NCBI GenBank assembly: GCA_035495315.1
Contig: DATJGF010000241.1
Span: 1-64,000, forward strand
Reading direction: 5' to 3'
DNA: 64,000 nt
From: DATJGF01 sp035495315
GTDB lineage: Bacteria; Verrucomicrobiota; Verrucomicrobiia; Limisphaerales; UBA8199
A program made the position numbers and the translations under genes. A model generated the notes under the pieces. It searched no databases. It saw only the letters and a list, made by a program, of their open reading frames with translations, and was not told the DNA's origin. Shown piece after piece: positions 17,667 through 27,019 of this stretch (within the stretch, counting starts at the first letter, position 1; every line of letters starts with the position of its first letter).

Positions 17667-18123
17667 ACGCCTGGTAGCCCGATCTATCCAGCCGCAACCT
17701 TCACTGACACCAATACCTTATGCTGGCGATATAACTCCTATAATCTCCAGTAGCGATTTTTTCTTTGCAATGGACAGTATTTGTCCAAGTGCTCCTGCTA
17801 TAAATGCCAGGTATGAAAATTGCCATACCGCGACCACTGCTTCAGGCCTCCACTCTTTTCGCTTTACTCTTTGCACTGGATTGCACCGCTTTGCACTACA
17901 TTGCACCACATTGCACCCAAAAAAGAAGGTGTCCGTGACCTCCGTCCTTTGCACCCCGACCTCTGTCCGCAAAAGATGAGCAAAAATTGTTTGAAGAATG
18001 GCAATAGATAGGTCGTTCCGTAGCTCTCCACCGCTCTACTATCCGCTTCCAAACTGGGCGTTGTGTCGCCTGTGCCTTTCGTCCTTTCGCCGCCGGCGGA
18101 CACCCCGAAACCAACTTAATACT
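17667..18123. other. Intergenic region, 457 bp, holding a TTGCAC array
   Basis: No gene is supported here. The small ORFs on both strands run through the short repeat array and lack family resemblance. The region contains the 10-bp-period TTGCAC array at 17871 and is the likely regulatory region of the acyl-CoA dehydrogenase/ETF cluster. Confidence 0.5.
17871..17920 (+). repeat. Five direct copies of TTGCAC at an exact 10-bp period
   Basis: TTGCAC begins at 17871, 17881, 17891, 17901 and 17911, with the four bases between copies variable. A further TTGCAC occurs out of phase at 17949. One copy per helical turn puts all sites on nearly the same face of the DNA, as in cooperative protein-binding sites. 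It ends about 200 bp upstream of the acyl-CoA dehydrogenase start. Confidence 0.8.
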
Positions 18124-20322
18124 ATGCCAGCCACCGCGACCAGCCCTGCCGTTGAGACCCTGCGCACCTTGCCGAATGACGATCTCCGCCAGCTGATGTG
18201 GCGTTTCGCCGACCGCTACGAGCTGCACATGCTCGTCCAGGGCGCACGAACCGTCGCCCGCGGCCCAGTCGCCAGGCTCGTCGCCGCCGGCGGACGCAAC
18301 TCCCACGATTGGACGCCGGAAAAGGCGAGCTTGCTGCCACACTTTGACGAGAGCGGCATCACCGCTGCCTTCCTCGACCCACAATACGGCGGGTTCATTG
18401 AAGGTCCGAAAAACCTCGCGCTCGCTTTAATCGCTTTCGAACTGGCCTGGGTCGATGCCGGTGCTGCGACGGGGAGTCTCGCCGGCAATCTCGGCCTCGC
18501 GCCAATCCACGAAAAGGGCACGCCAGAACAACGCGACAAATATGTCGCTGGCGCGCTCCCGGTTAAGCCCGGAGAAAACCGCAAACAGGTGCGCGCCGCA
18601 TTCGCACTGACTGAACCGATCCCATTTGTTGGTGTCGAGACCGGCATGCTGGCCGGCAAGGTGCGCGTCGCGGATTGGACGGATGGCCAGGAGCCGTTAT
18701 TGCAGATCGACAAACGCGGTCGTTTTATCACGAACATGGGGTTTGCCAACGTCGTCACTGCCGCCGTCGAATCCGATGATCCCAAACTCAAAGGCAGTTG
18801 TATGATCATTCTGGAGGAAGGTGATCCCGGAATCTGGGACCGCGGCACGCCGACGAAAAAACTCGTGCACCAGCTTTCCTCCACAAATGATCCGATCTTT
18901 AATCTCAAGGTACCGGCAAACCGGATCGTTGGCGGGTATACCATCCAGAACGGTGTCATCATTCCCAATTATTCTCACAGCGAGATCATCGAAGCCGTTT
19001 TCCGGCGCACCCGCGTCACCGTCGGCCTGATGACTGCCGCCAAGCTACTCTCGGCGGTCGAGCCTGTTATTCTTTACCAACGGCGGCGTTTCCGCGGCGG
19101 ACAAGGCGCACCCGGCACACCAAGGTACGAACTGGGCATTCAGCAAAAACAAGATGCGCTGCATCGGCTGGTTGATATCTGGGCGACCGGTGAAGCCAGC
19201 GCGTCGCTCGGCTTTGAGGCCGCCCGCCTGTTCGATGCGCTTGACCCGCTCGAAAAAGAAAAGGATCGCATCCTCGCTGAAAAGAAACTGACCGGCCGCG
19301 CCGCGTTCAAAGAGTTGGCCAAGGCCCAGCAGTCTGCGCTCGCCTCATTCAAGGCCCACGACACGATCGAGGAGGCGCTGCCCCGCTTTGCCCAACTCGA
19401 TGCCCTTGCCAACGTCCTCTGCCCCGCCTGCAAATTGTGGAACACGGGCTACGGGGCTACCATGATGCGCGAAGCAGTCAGTCTCATGGGTGGCTACGGT
19501 GTCACCGAGGATTGCCCCGGTTTCCTCGGCCAGAAATGGATGGATGCTCAACTCGAAGCGACTTACGAGGGACCCGAGGCCGTGCAGCGACTCCAACTCT
19601 CGATCACCATGACCAACGAACTGTTCCTGGCGCAGTTCAAACAATGGATCGTCGAGATGAAACGGATCGCCTCCGATCGACCGGGCACCGACGCTTGTGC
19701 CCTCGGCACCGCGATGAAACTCTGGCTCTGGACCCTGCAACACGTCCAGAACGCGACCGATGCCGATGGCGCGAAGCTCTATCACAAAACCCGTCAAGGG
19801 GTCACCTTCCCGCTCGCCGATGCGCTCTGCTGGTTGCTGGCTGCTCGCCAATTCATTCTCGACGTCATTGAATTGGAGACCAAAGGTGCGGACAATCCCG
19901 CCCTGGCCGACGGCCTCGCCGGAACGATTGCCTTCTTTACCGACCTCTGCCACGTCCAGGCGGCCCGCGCGGCCGGCGAAGTCGGACGCATCACAGCGGA
20001 GATCGTTCACGGTTACAACCGGCATCCGGCATGGGATGATGCGAGCTGTCGCAGTTGTTACAACGCCGAAGAACTCACCACGCTCGAAGGGATTATCCCT
20101 GGCATCGACGGCTCAGCCCGCGCCTATTCCGATGTGGCCGAATCTGGTGAAGACCATCCGATGAAAGCCGGACCATGCGTCCAATGCACCGGCCTGGAAC
20201 CCTTTGTTGCCCTGCGCGCCAAGCTTGATACTTGCCTCACTGGCTGTCGCCTCGCCAAAGATCGCGCTGCCGAATCCCTCACCAAAGTCATGACCCGCGA
20301 AGCCTTGGATTATCCGGTTTAG
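18124..20322 (+). CDS. Acyl-CoA dehydrogenase family protein
   Basis: The start at ATG 18124 ('MPATATSPAVETLR') is chosen over the longer ORF from 17998. At 732 residues it is longer than classical acyl-CoA dehydrogenases (about 380), resembling the extended ACAD forms with additional C-terminal domains. Seen motifs are 'LDPQYGGF' and 'AAFALTEP' in the FAD/acyl-binding core, 'SLMGGYGVTEDCPG' and 'ATYEGPEAVQ', the last being the usual position of the catalytic Glu. The C-terminus has Cys-rich pieces ('CRSCYN', 'CVQCTG'). It would pass electrons from acyl-CoA oxidation to the ETF encoded downstream. Confidence 0.85.
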   Translation: MPATATSPAVETLRTLPNDDLRQLMWRFADRYELHMLVQGARTVARGPVARLVAAGGRNSHDWTPEKASLLPHFDESGITAAFLDPQYGGFIEGPKNLALALIAFELAWVDAGAATGSLAGNLGLAPIHEKGTPEQRDKYVAGALPVKPGENRKQVRAAFALTEPIPFVGVETGMLAGKVRVADWTDGQEPLLQIDKRGRFITNMGFANVVTAAVESDDPKLKGSCMIILEEGDPGIWDRGTPTKKLVHQLSSTNDPIFNLKVPANRIVGGYTIQNGVIIPNYSHSEIIEAVFRRTRVTVGLMTAAKLLSAVEPVILYQRRRFRGGQGAPGTPRYELGIQQKQDALHRLVDIWATGEASASLGFEAARLFDALDPLEKEKDRILAEKKLTGRAAFKELAKAQQSALASFKAHDTIEEALPRFAQLDALANVLCPACKLWNTGYGATMMREAVSLMGGYGVTEDCPGFLGQKWMDAQLEATYEGPEAVQRLQLSITMTNELFLAQFKQWIVEMKRIASDRPGTDACALGTAMKLWLWTLQHVQNATDADGAKLYHKTRQGVTFPLADALCWLLAARQFILDVIELETKGADNPALADGLAGTIAFFTDLCHVQAARAAGEVGRITAEIVHGYNRHPAWDDASCRSCYNAEELTTLEGIIPGIDGSARAYSDVAESGEDHPMKAGPCVQCTGLEPFVALRAKLDTCLTGCRLAKDRAAESLTKVMTREALDYPV

Positions 20323-20370
20323 TCTGCACAAACCATGAAGAAGATGACGCACATGGTTTGCCGCCCAACA

Positions 20371-20418
20371 GTAGCGTCAGGCGTCTCGCCTGACGTAGAG
20401 GGCGGCGTCCCGCCGCCC
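20371..20418 (+). repeat. Bipartite hairpin repeat, copy 2
   Basis: GTAG leads into a 9-bp stem with loop TCT (CGTCAGGCG / CGCCTGACG), the linker TAGA, and then an 8-bp stem with loop TCC (GGGCGGCG / CGCCGCCC). It sits between the acyl-CoA dehydrogenase and ETF-dehydrogenase genes, in inverted orientation relative to copy 3. Confidence 0.8.
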
Positions 20419-20551
20419 GGGTTGAGGCTGCTCTGGATCACGTCGCTTCCGGTTGAACGATCGCAAAGTAACTGAACCAATGAGAACGACACCAGGTTAC
20501 TCCGCGGGGCGAGATGCCGCTGGGCACGATGCTGCCGGAGCCGCCGGACTC

Positions 20552-20599
20552 GCCGGGCAAGATGCCCGGCTCTACGGCAGGCGAGACGCCTGCCGCTAC
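20552..20599 (-). repeat. Bipartite hairpin repeat, copy 3 (inverted)
   Basis: Read on the minus strand it is GTAG, a 9-bp stem with loop TCT, TAGA and an 8-bp stem with loop TCT (GCCGGGCA / TGCCCGGC on the plus strand). This is the same architecture as copy 2 in inverse orientation. It lies immediately before the start codon of the next gene, inside the non-coding 5' extension of that reading frame. Confidence 0.8.
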
Positions 20600-20611
20600 G
20601 AGCGGCAGCGC

Positions 20612-22438
20612 ATGGATGCTGACATCGTCTGCGTCGGGTTCGGCCCGGCGACCGCCGGCTTCCTGTGGACCCTCTCGCGTCAGCTCACCAATCCCGATGG
20701 CACTCCCGCCTTCGAGAGCGCTGTCGCCCCCGGCTTGCCCCTTCAAGTCCTTTGCTACGAACGAGCCGATGACGTCGGCTTTGGTGTCTCGGGTGTGGTC
20801 ACCAAAGCGCAAGCGTTACGCACCAGCATTCCGGATCTTGACAGCGCAGGCATCCCAATGTCGGCCCCAGTGACTGAAGAAAAAGTCCTATATTTGCTTG
20901 ATCCCATCGGCACGAGCCGTCGCCCACTTTCGCTGCAGACAATCGACTCTTTTGTTCAAGCTCTCAAAGGCGTGCTGCCGTTTGAGCTTGATGCGCTCAG
21001 CCTGCCCTGGACCCCCGGCTTCCTCCACAAACACGGCGGTATAGTCTTTTCGATGGGCCAGTTCATGCAATGGGTCGGCGCTCAGGTCCAAGGCACCGGC
21101 ACGGTCCAGATCTGGCCCGGCACTCCGGTCGCCCAAGCCCTCATCGAGGAACAACGAGTTGTCGGCGTTCGCCTCGTCGACCAGGGCGTCGACAAAATCG
21201 GCGAACCTGCCGACGGTTTTACTCCAGGCATGGACCTCCACGCCGCGTTGACGGTTGTTGGTGACGGACCCGTCGGACCCGTTGGACGCCAACTCGATGA
21301 TGTTTTCGGTCTGCCGGAGCATCACCACACGCGCGACTGGGCCGTCGGCATGAAATTCGTCGTCGATCTGCCGGAGAATACTCCGCTCAAATCCGGCACG
21401 GTGCTCCACACGTTCGGTTATCCCGAGCCCGAAATTTTTGGATTCCTTTACGTCCACCCCGATCGCATCGCGTCGATCGGCATTCTTGTCCCATCTTGGT
21501 TCGACAGCCCGGTGCGCACGACCTACCGCTATCTCCAGCACTGGATGTTGCACCCTTACCTATGGCGTTTCCTGAAAGGCGGAAAACTGCGGTCTTGGGG
21601 CGCAAAAACCCTCGGTGAATCCGGCCGCAAAGGCGAACCTCACCTCGTCGGCAACGGCTACGCACGCATTGGCGAAGGCAGCGGCAGTACCAACGTCCTA
21701 ACCGGGTCGGGTGTGGATGAGGCATGGGCAACCGGCACACAACTCGCCGAGGGCGTGCTCGAGTTGCTTCGGCACAAAAAGCCGTTCACAAAAGAGAATC
21801 TCGAGACCACTTACGTCCAACGCCGCCGCGCCAGTTGGCTCGAACAAGAATCGCTGGTCGCCGAAAAATCGCGCAACGGTTTCCAACACGGTGTCCTGGC
21901 CGGCATGCTGGGCATGGCCCTAACCGGCCTAAGCGGTGGGCGGCTCGCTATTCCCGGCAAGCCGCTCCGCCCGTGGGAGCGGATTCCTTCGCTCGAAGAG
22001 TACTACCGTGGCCGCATTCCCCGCGCCGAGGTGCAACGCATTCGGGATGAATGTTACGCGCGCGGAGTTTCCGCACACGCCGCCCTCATGGAACGCGCCG
22101 GATGGCCCGCGATCCCCTACGATGGCCAACTGCTCGTCTCGCACCAGGACGCCCTGCTGCTCGGCGGCAAGGTCCAGGCGCCTGCCGGTTTTGCCGATCA
22201 TGTCGCCTTTCCCTTTCCGAATCTCTGCGAACGCTGTGGCACCAAACTTTGCGTCGAGCTCTGCTCCGGGCAGGCGATTACGCCGGGTGAGCATGGGGTG
22301 CCGAATTTCGATCGCGAAAAGTGCGTTCATTGCGGCGCCTGCCTTTGGAATTGCGCCTCGGCGTCCCCGCAAAATCTGGAACACAGTGGGATCTGTTTTT
22401 CCGCCGGGACTGGCGGCTTGCACTCCGCTGAGAATTGA
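20612..22438 (+). CDS. FAD-dependent ETF dehydrogenase (ETF:quinone oxidoreductase-like) with ferredoxin domain
   Basis: The ORF is open from 20453, but the real start is ATG 20612 ('MDADIVCVGFGPATAGFLWT'); the earlier part translates a hairpin repeat. The N-terminus is a Rossmann FAD-binding fold (GFGPATAG). A flavoprotein body resembling FixC/ETF-QO follows, with a C-terminal iron-sulphur module 'CERCGTKLCVELCSGQAI' plus 'KCVHCGACLWNCA'. It would take electrons from ETF and pass them to the quinone pool at the membrane. The etfB and etfA genes follow with gaps of only 8 bp each, so one operon is likely. Confidence 0.87.
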   Translation: MDADIVCVGFGPATAGFLWTLSRQLTNPDGTPAFESAVAPGLPLQVLCYERADDVGFGVSGVVTKAQALRTSIPDLDSAGIPMSAPVTEEKVLYLLDPIGTSRRPLSLQTIDSFVQALKGVLPFELDALSLPWTPGFLHKHGGIVFSMGQFMQWVGAQVQGTGTVQIWPGTPVAQALIEEQRVVGVRLVDQGVDKIGEPADGFTPGMDLHAALTVVGDGPVGPVGRQLDDVFGLPEHHHTRDWAVGMKFVVDLPENTPLKSGTVLHTFGYPEPEIFGFLYVHPDRIASIGILVPSWFDSPVRTTYRYLQHWMLHPYLWRFLKGGKLRSWGAKTLGESGRKGEPHLVGNGYARIGEGSGSTNVLTGSGVDEAWATGTQLAEGVLELLRHKKPFTKENLETTYVQRRRASWLEQESLVAEKSRNGFQHGVLAGMLGMALTGLSGGRLAIPGKPLRPWERIPSLEEYYRGRIPRAEVQRIRDECYARGVSAHAALMERAGWPAIPYDGQLLVSHQDALLLGGKVQAPAGFADHVAFPFPNLCERCGTKLCVELCSGQAITPGEHGVPNFDREKCVHCGACLWNCASASPQNLEHSGICFSAGTGGLHSAEN

Positions 22439-22446
22439 ATACTCAC

Positions 22447-23256
22447 ATGAGCACTGCGTACCAAATCGTCGTCTGCGCCGGGATCGTTCCCGATCCTCTG
22501 CAAACACTCGAACCGCTCACGACCTCCGCCGGTCCAGTGCTGAAAAATGAAATGATGCTGCCGGCTGTGCTCGATCCCTGGGCCAGCCACGCCCTCTACG
22601 AAGCTACCCACCTCGCAAAAAACGCCCCCGGCAGCAAGGTCTGGCTCGTCAGCCTTGGCCCAAAGGCCAAGCTCCAACAAGTCATGATGACCGTCGCCCA
22701 AAAGGCGCAGTTCGATTTCGTTGCCGTCGACGCTTCCGCCAGCGGTTTCACTGAAGCTTCAGAAGTCGCCGCCGCTCTCGCCGAAGCTATTCAGACTATT
22801 GCAGGCCTGGACAACTCCCGGTTGCTGCTCTTCGGCGGTTGGGAATCCGCTTCGCGTGGTGCTGGTGCAACCCTGCAAATGGTCGGTGAACGCCTCGGCA
22901 TCGTGGACCAATTCCAGGGTGTCGATGAACTTAAAGTCAATCCCGACGGCTCGCTCGAAATCCTCGAACGCATCGAAGCCGGCAGGTACGTCGCCTCACG
23001 TTGTGCCGGTCCGCCCGCAGTGCTCGCCTGGGCAACAGGAAATCTGCCCGAACCGAAAAACAACCCGCAGCTCGGGATGACCAACATGCGCACGATGATG
23101 CCGGCCCTGCAAAAGGCCAAACCGGCGAAGCTGCCGAGCGAAGGTTTGAAATTCGCCAGCGTCGCGCTTCCAAAACAGCTGCGCGAAACAAAGATCGTCA
23201 AAGACAAGGCACCCGACGATATCGCGCGCGAGCTCGTCGAGTGGATCAATAAATAA
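22447..23256 (+). CDS. etfB: Electron transfer flavoprotein subunit beta
   Basis: ATG 22447 begins 'MSTAYQIVVCAGIVPDPLQT', the typical EtfB/FixA N-terminus. 'LDPWASHALYEATHLA', 'VWLVSLGPKAKLQQVMM' and a 'GGWESASRGAGATLQMVGERL' core follow. The 269-residue length is normal. EtfB supports AMP/FAD binding in the alpha-beta heterodimer that carries electrons from acyl-CoA dehydrogenase to the ETF dehydrogenase. It starts 8 bp after the upstream gene. Confidence 0.92.
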   Translation: MSTAYQIVVCAGIVPDPLQTLEPLTTSAGPVLKNEMMLPAVLDPWASHALYEATHLAKNAPGSKVWLVSLGPKAKLQQVMMTVAQKAQFDFVAVDASASGFTEASEVAAALAEAIQTIAGLDNSRLLLFGGWESASRGAGATLQMVGERLGIVDQFQGVDELKVNPDGSLEILERIEAGRYVASRCAGPPAVLAWATGNLPEPKNNPQLGMTNMRTMMPALQKAKPAKLPSEGLKFASVALPKQLRETKIVKDKAPDDIARELVEWINK

Positions 23257-23264
23257 CGAACGTC

Positions 23265-24296
23265 ATGGAAACGATTCTTGTCCTGGCTCACACCGAAGCT
23301 GACGGTTCCCTGGCCGGTTCCGCGCGCGAAGCGTTGCGCGCCGCGCGAACTCTGAACAAGTCCATCCCCGGCTCGACTCTCGTGATGGGACTGGTCGGCG
23401 ATAAGGTTCAGGCGGCAGCTGATTCCATCGCCTCCTGCCCGGTAACAAAATATTTCGGCGTGACGAGTCCCGAGTTTTCCCAGCCGCGTTACGCGACAGA
23501 TGCTGCTGCAGCAGCGGCGATCTGCAAGGCCGCAGGCGCAAGCCTGGTCGTCGCGCCGGCTACCTCACGCTGGAACCGGGTCCTCGCTGGCGTCGCGCAG
23601 CGGCTCGGAGGTCGGATTGATACGCATGTCACCGGAGTGCTCGAGTCGGAGGGCAAACCCGCCATCACGCGCTGGTACTACCGTCAACGAATCGAAAGCA
23701 CGTTAACCCGTGCACAGCGCCCGTGGTTTATTCTAGTTGACCCAGGCAGCATTTCTCCGTGCGAATGCGGCCCCGCCCCCGCCAAAGTCGAACCAGTCAG
23801 TGTTGGAGTTTCCGATTCGTGCAAACGAACAACCTCCATCGGCATTCGCGAGCCGAAGTCTGACGCACAAACCATCCGGCCCGATGCCAAACTGCTGTTC
23901 GTCGCCGGTGCCGGGTGGACCAAAAAGCAAGCTGATGGCCAGGCCCACCTCGCCGAAGCCGAAAAGCTGATCCTCGATTTTCTCAAGACCACCCGCGCCT
24001 CGCTCGGCAGCAGCAAATCGCTGGTCGATCTCGGCGGCGAAGGACAGCAGGCACTCTCCTTCCTTTCTCATCTGAACCAAATCGGCCAGACGGGCTCAAC
24101 GCCGCGCCATCCGAAAGGCCTTTCGACCTGCTGCCACGGTGAAGAACCTCACACGGTCGGCTGGCGCTTCATCAACGAACGCCGCGCCATCAGTCTCGAC
24201 CCCAATTGCGGTTGGGCGCGCGGCAAAGCGGATGTGCTTTACGTCGCAGACGCCTTCCAAGTGCTTCGCAAACTGAATGAGTTGTTGCGGCGGTAG
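23265..24296 (+). CDS. etfA: Electron transfer flavoprotein subunit alpha
   Basis: 'METILVLAHTEADGSLAGSA' and the internal 'GASLVVAPATSRWNRVLAGV' match EtfA/FixB, which binds the transferable FAD. It is 343 residues long and follows etfB by 8 bp. The C-terminal FAD domain is rather divergent: its end ('DPNCGWARGKADVLYVADAF') keeps the family pattern, but several usual glycines are not obvious. It is probably functional, and is the last gene of the cluster before a convergent gene. Confidence 0.85.
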   Translation: METILVLAHTEADGSLAGSAREALRAARTLNKSIPGSTLVMGLVGDKVQAAADSIASCPVTKYFGVTSPEFSQPRYATDAAAAAAICKAAGASLVVAPATSRWNRVLAGVAQRLGGRIDTHVTGVLESEGKPAITRWYYRQRIESTLTRAQRPWFILVDPGSISPCECGPAPAKVEPVSVGVSDSCKRTTSIGIREPKSDAQTIRPDAKLLFVAGAGWTKKQADGQAHLAEAEKLILDFLKTTRASLGSSKSLVDLGGEGQQALSFLSHLNQIGQTGSTPRHPKGLSTCCHGEEPHTVGWRFINERRAISLDPNCGWARGKADVLYVADAFQVLRKLNELLRR

Positions 24297-24351
24297 GGCT
24301 TGCTCGCTGAGCGGGCCAGCAAATCCGAACCCGAAATCCGAGCGCCAGTCT

Positions 24352-27003
24352 TCAGTTATTGAGCCGGTAAAAGCGAACGGGGCTCGTCATACTCTCTGTC
24401 ACGACATAGTTGGTGCCAATCACCGTCGCCCCTGGCACCATGGCCCACACCGAGTTGGTTGCCACACCGTTCGCCTTCTGCAGGAAAAAGCCCGCCGGAT
24501 TCGTTGGCCACGATACCTGGATGTACCCATTAACGACTTGTATCCTAAGCTGCGGCAACACGGGCGCCGGTACGGTTAACGACGCCGGCGGCGACCAATC
24601 CGAAACCCGGCCCGTGCGGAGTTGGCTGCGCGCCCTTGCCCGGATCGCATAGGTGCCGCCGGCGTTCCAAAAATGACTTTGCGTCGCTAAGCCATAAGCC
24701 GATTGCTGACCGTCACCCCAATCAAATTGATACTCCACAACCTCCCCCAAGGTCGTCGTGCTGCCACCGGTCGTGAATTGCACGAGCTGACGCCATGCGG
24801 CCGTGTTCGTCCCGCTTGGCATCTGTGGATTGCTGACGCTCTCCGATTGCACGACCACCGTATGATGCACCCCCTCGTAGGTATTGCCTGAAGTATCGGT
24901 GGCCACCGCCCAATAATCCACCTGCTTGCCGGCTGGATAGCCGCCAATCGTCAGCGACTGGCTGAAGGAGTTGGAAGCAATATTGTCCCAGGTCTTGCTT
25001 TGCAGTGCGCCATCATTCCAGTAGAGCACGACCGACTTCAGATACGTGTTATCGGTCGCTGCCAAGTTCAGGCTGATAGCTTCAGTTTCAATCGGCACAC
25101 CCGGGTTGTGTGACACGTCGCACGCGGGCAGTATCGGCGGATTTTCGATGATCGAAAAGAAATCTTCATACTGCTTTTGAAACGCTCCGTTCGCGTCGGC
25201 GATAAACACGTCGACCGCCCAATCGCCGCATTTTGACGCGGCGGCTGTTCCTGCAATATTCAGCCAGCCCCATGTGTCATAATAGGTGAAATACTGCAGA
25301 CCCGACGCCTGCGGATCAGGAATATCGTACGTCGCAGTTGTAAACTGGGAACCGTTGGGTTCATAAAACACCCACTTCAGCTTCAGAGGATTGGATATCT
25401 TGAGAATGTTCGCCCAGGTCGTCGCCTTCGCATTGGTCTGATCGAAGATCTTTTTCGGATTGACAGGATTGTAGGGGGGGGTGGCTTGAACATCCTCAGA
25501 CATTATGTGTTGAACCAGCAGGTAGCCGAGAACAAACGAGATCGATTCCTTGTAGTCACCATCCACATGCAGACGCACAGTCCATGTCCCCGGAGTGTTT
25601 GCCATCTCGGAGCCGACGATGTTCCAGGAGGGGAAAAGCCGGTAATAGGACCAGTAAGCATACCCTTGAGTCTGGGCATCTGGAACTGCGATGGTCGACT
25701 GATTGTAAAACGTCCCGTCAGGCCGATACAGTTTCACGTCGACGGTATGCGCTCCATAAACATTGGTTAAATCTACCCAGGTATAAACCTTAGCTTCCGC
25801 ATTACCGAAGGCATCCTTCTGGCCAATGTACGAATATGGTGCGGCGGTTTGCACATCTTGACATGTGACGAACCCGTTAATCGCATAGCCGGCCGTCGTT
25901 CCATTGTTCTGAACCGTCAGCTGACTTGAGCAAGCTCCATTATGTCCCACGCCGTCATCGGCCGAGCTTGTGACCGTGTAATTGCCCGCGGCCGCCGGAC
26001 TATCAATGGTTCGAGTGTAAGCGCCATTGTCGATCGCGGCCGTCCAGGTTTGGCCTCCTACTGAAATGGTCACATTCCCGGCGGGCACAGGTCCACCGTT
26101 CTGGTTATAGGTCGCCGTACCACTAATCGTAAACGGCGCGCCTGGCGCAACCGCATTTGGTGTTATTGTGCACGTCAGATTTATCGCGCTGACCGGTGTC
26201 GCATACACCGCCGTGATCACGTGGTCGCCATCAACTGTCACTTGAGTCGGATTTGCCACGCTCCAGTCGACTCCATCGAGTTGCCATTTTTGGAAGGTGT
26301 TCACGCCGATAAGTGCTGGTGCGCTCAACCGAACGATGCTTCTATTAAAGTACGTAAGAGGAGCCGGCGTAAAACCATCGGCTTGACCGTTGATGTCTTG
26401 AGGTTGTGCGGCAATCTGAACCCCCGCGCCTGGGTTCGAAGAACCAACCGTTAATGTCCGGGTCGGCGGCGATGTGTTTAGGTCCAGGCTGGCCCTCCAG
26501 GTGTGTGTTCCCCCGCGGACAACCCAATCATACGTGTTGATCGTGGGGCCATTCCAGGGATCCATCAAGTAGGCTGTCCCGTTGACAAGCCCGTGCACGA
26601 TCAGGATATGGCCGCCCCCTTCGTCCCAACTCCAGAATATTCCTACCGGTCTGCCATAGATATCGAAATCTCTCGCCAGTTGGTCCTGCGACAACGTCGC
26701 TGCAATACCCGTCGATGTTATGCCGGCGAAATGATTGAGGATGTAATTCACGCCGTTTTCTGTTTGGTCGGCGTAAGCAAGGTAATTCGGAATGTTCTGG
26801 CCGCCGCTGCCGTACTGGGCGATTTGGGTTTGCGTCAGGTTTACTGCGTAATATGCCAAAATCGATTTCGATGTTGCCGCCCAGCACCATTGATCTTGTT
26901 CCTGATAATTCTGCGGCACATTCAACACCATCGCTTGGCTCGACCTTGAGCCCAACGCGGCTACCCAGAAGATAATCCCCAAGACTTTTGTTAACCTGTT
27001 CAT
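24352..27003 (-). CDS. Secreted papain-like cysteine protease with Ig-like repeats
   Basis: After a signal peptide (to about residue 24), residues 25-155 form a compact papain-like protease domain. 'DQWCWAATSKSIL' (C40), 'GGGHILIVHG' (H132) and 'LMDPWNG' (D148) give a plausible Cys-His-Asp set, as in C39/AvrRpt2-type peptidases. About 700 residues of beta-rich Ig/FN3-like domains follow. The C-terminus ends in 'GFFLQKANG ... FYRLNN', a variant of the QSSTDL module seen elsewhere here. It lies 16 bp downstream of a co-oriented membrane protein gene, so the two are probably one operon. Possible roles are extracellular protein digestion or processing. Confidence 0.78.
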   Translation of the reverse strand: MNRLTKVLGIIFWVAALGSRSSQAMVLNVPQNYQEQDQWCWAATSKSILAYYAVNLTQTQIAQYGSGGQNIPNYLAYADQTENGVNYILNHFAGITSTGIAATLSQDQLARDFDIYGRPVGIFWSWDEGGGHILIVHGLVNGTAYLMDPWNGPTINTYDWVVRGGTHTWRASLDLNTSPPTRTLTVGSSNPGAGVQIAAQPQDINGQADGFTPAPLTYFNRSIVRLSAPALIGVNTFQKWQLDGVDWSVANPTQVTVDGDHVITAVYATPVSAINLTCTITPNAVAPGAPFTISGTATYNQNGGPVPAGNVTISVGGQTWTAAIDNGAYTRTIDSPAAAGNYTVTSSADDGVGHNGACSSQLTVQNNGTTAGYAINGFVTCQDVQTAAPYSYIGQKDAFGNAEAKVYTWVDLTNVYGAHTVDVKLYRPDGTFYNQSTIAVPDAQTQGYAYWSYYRLFPSWNIVGSEMANTPGTWTVRLHVDGDYKESISFVLGYLLVQHIMSEDVQATPPYNPVNPKKIFDQTNAKATTWANILKISNPLKLKWVFYEPNGSQFTTATYDIPDPQASGLQYFTYYDTWGWLNIAGTAAASKCGDWAVDVFIADANGAFQKQYEDFFSIIENPPILPACDVSHNPGVPIETEAISLNLAATDNTYLKSVVLYWNDGALQSKTWDNIASNSFSQSLTIGGYPAGKQVDYWAVATDTSGNTYEGVHHTVVVQSESVSNPQMPSGTNTAAWRQLVQFTTGGSTTTLGEVVEYQFDWGDGQQSAYGLATQSHFWNAGGTYAIRARARSQLRTGRVSDWSPPASLTVPAPVLPQLRIQVVNGYIQVSWPTNPAGFFLQKANGVATNSVWAMVPGATVIGTNYVVTESMTSPVRFYRLNN

Positions 27004-27019
27004 AGTTCGAAACAGGCCG

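Noticed and set aside
17718..17972. 84-residue reverse ORF through the TTGCAC array
   Set aside because: It translates the repeat and has no sensible composition; the array is better explained as non-coding.
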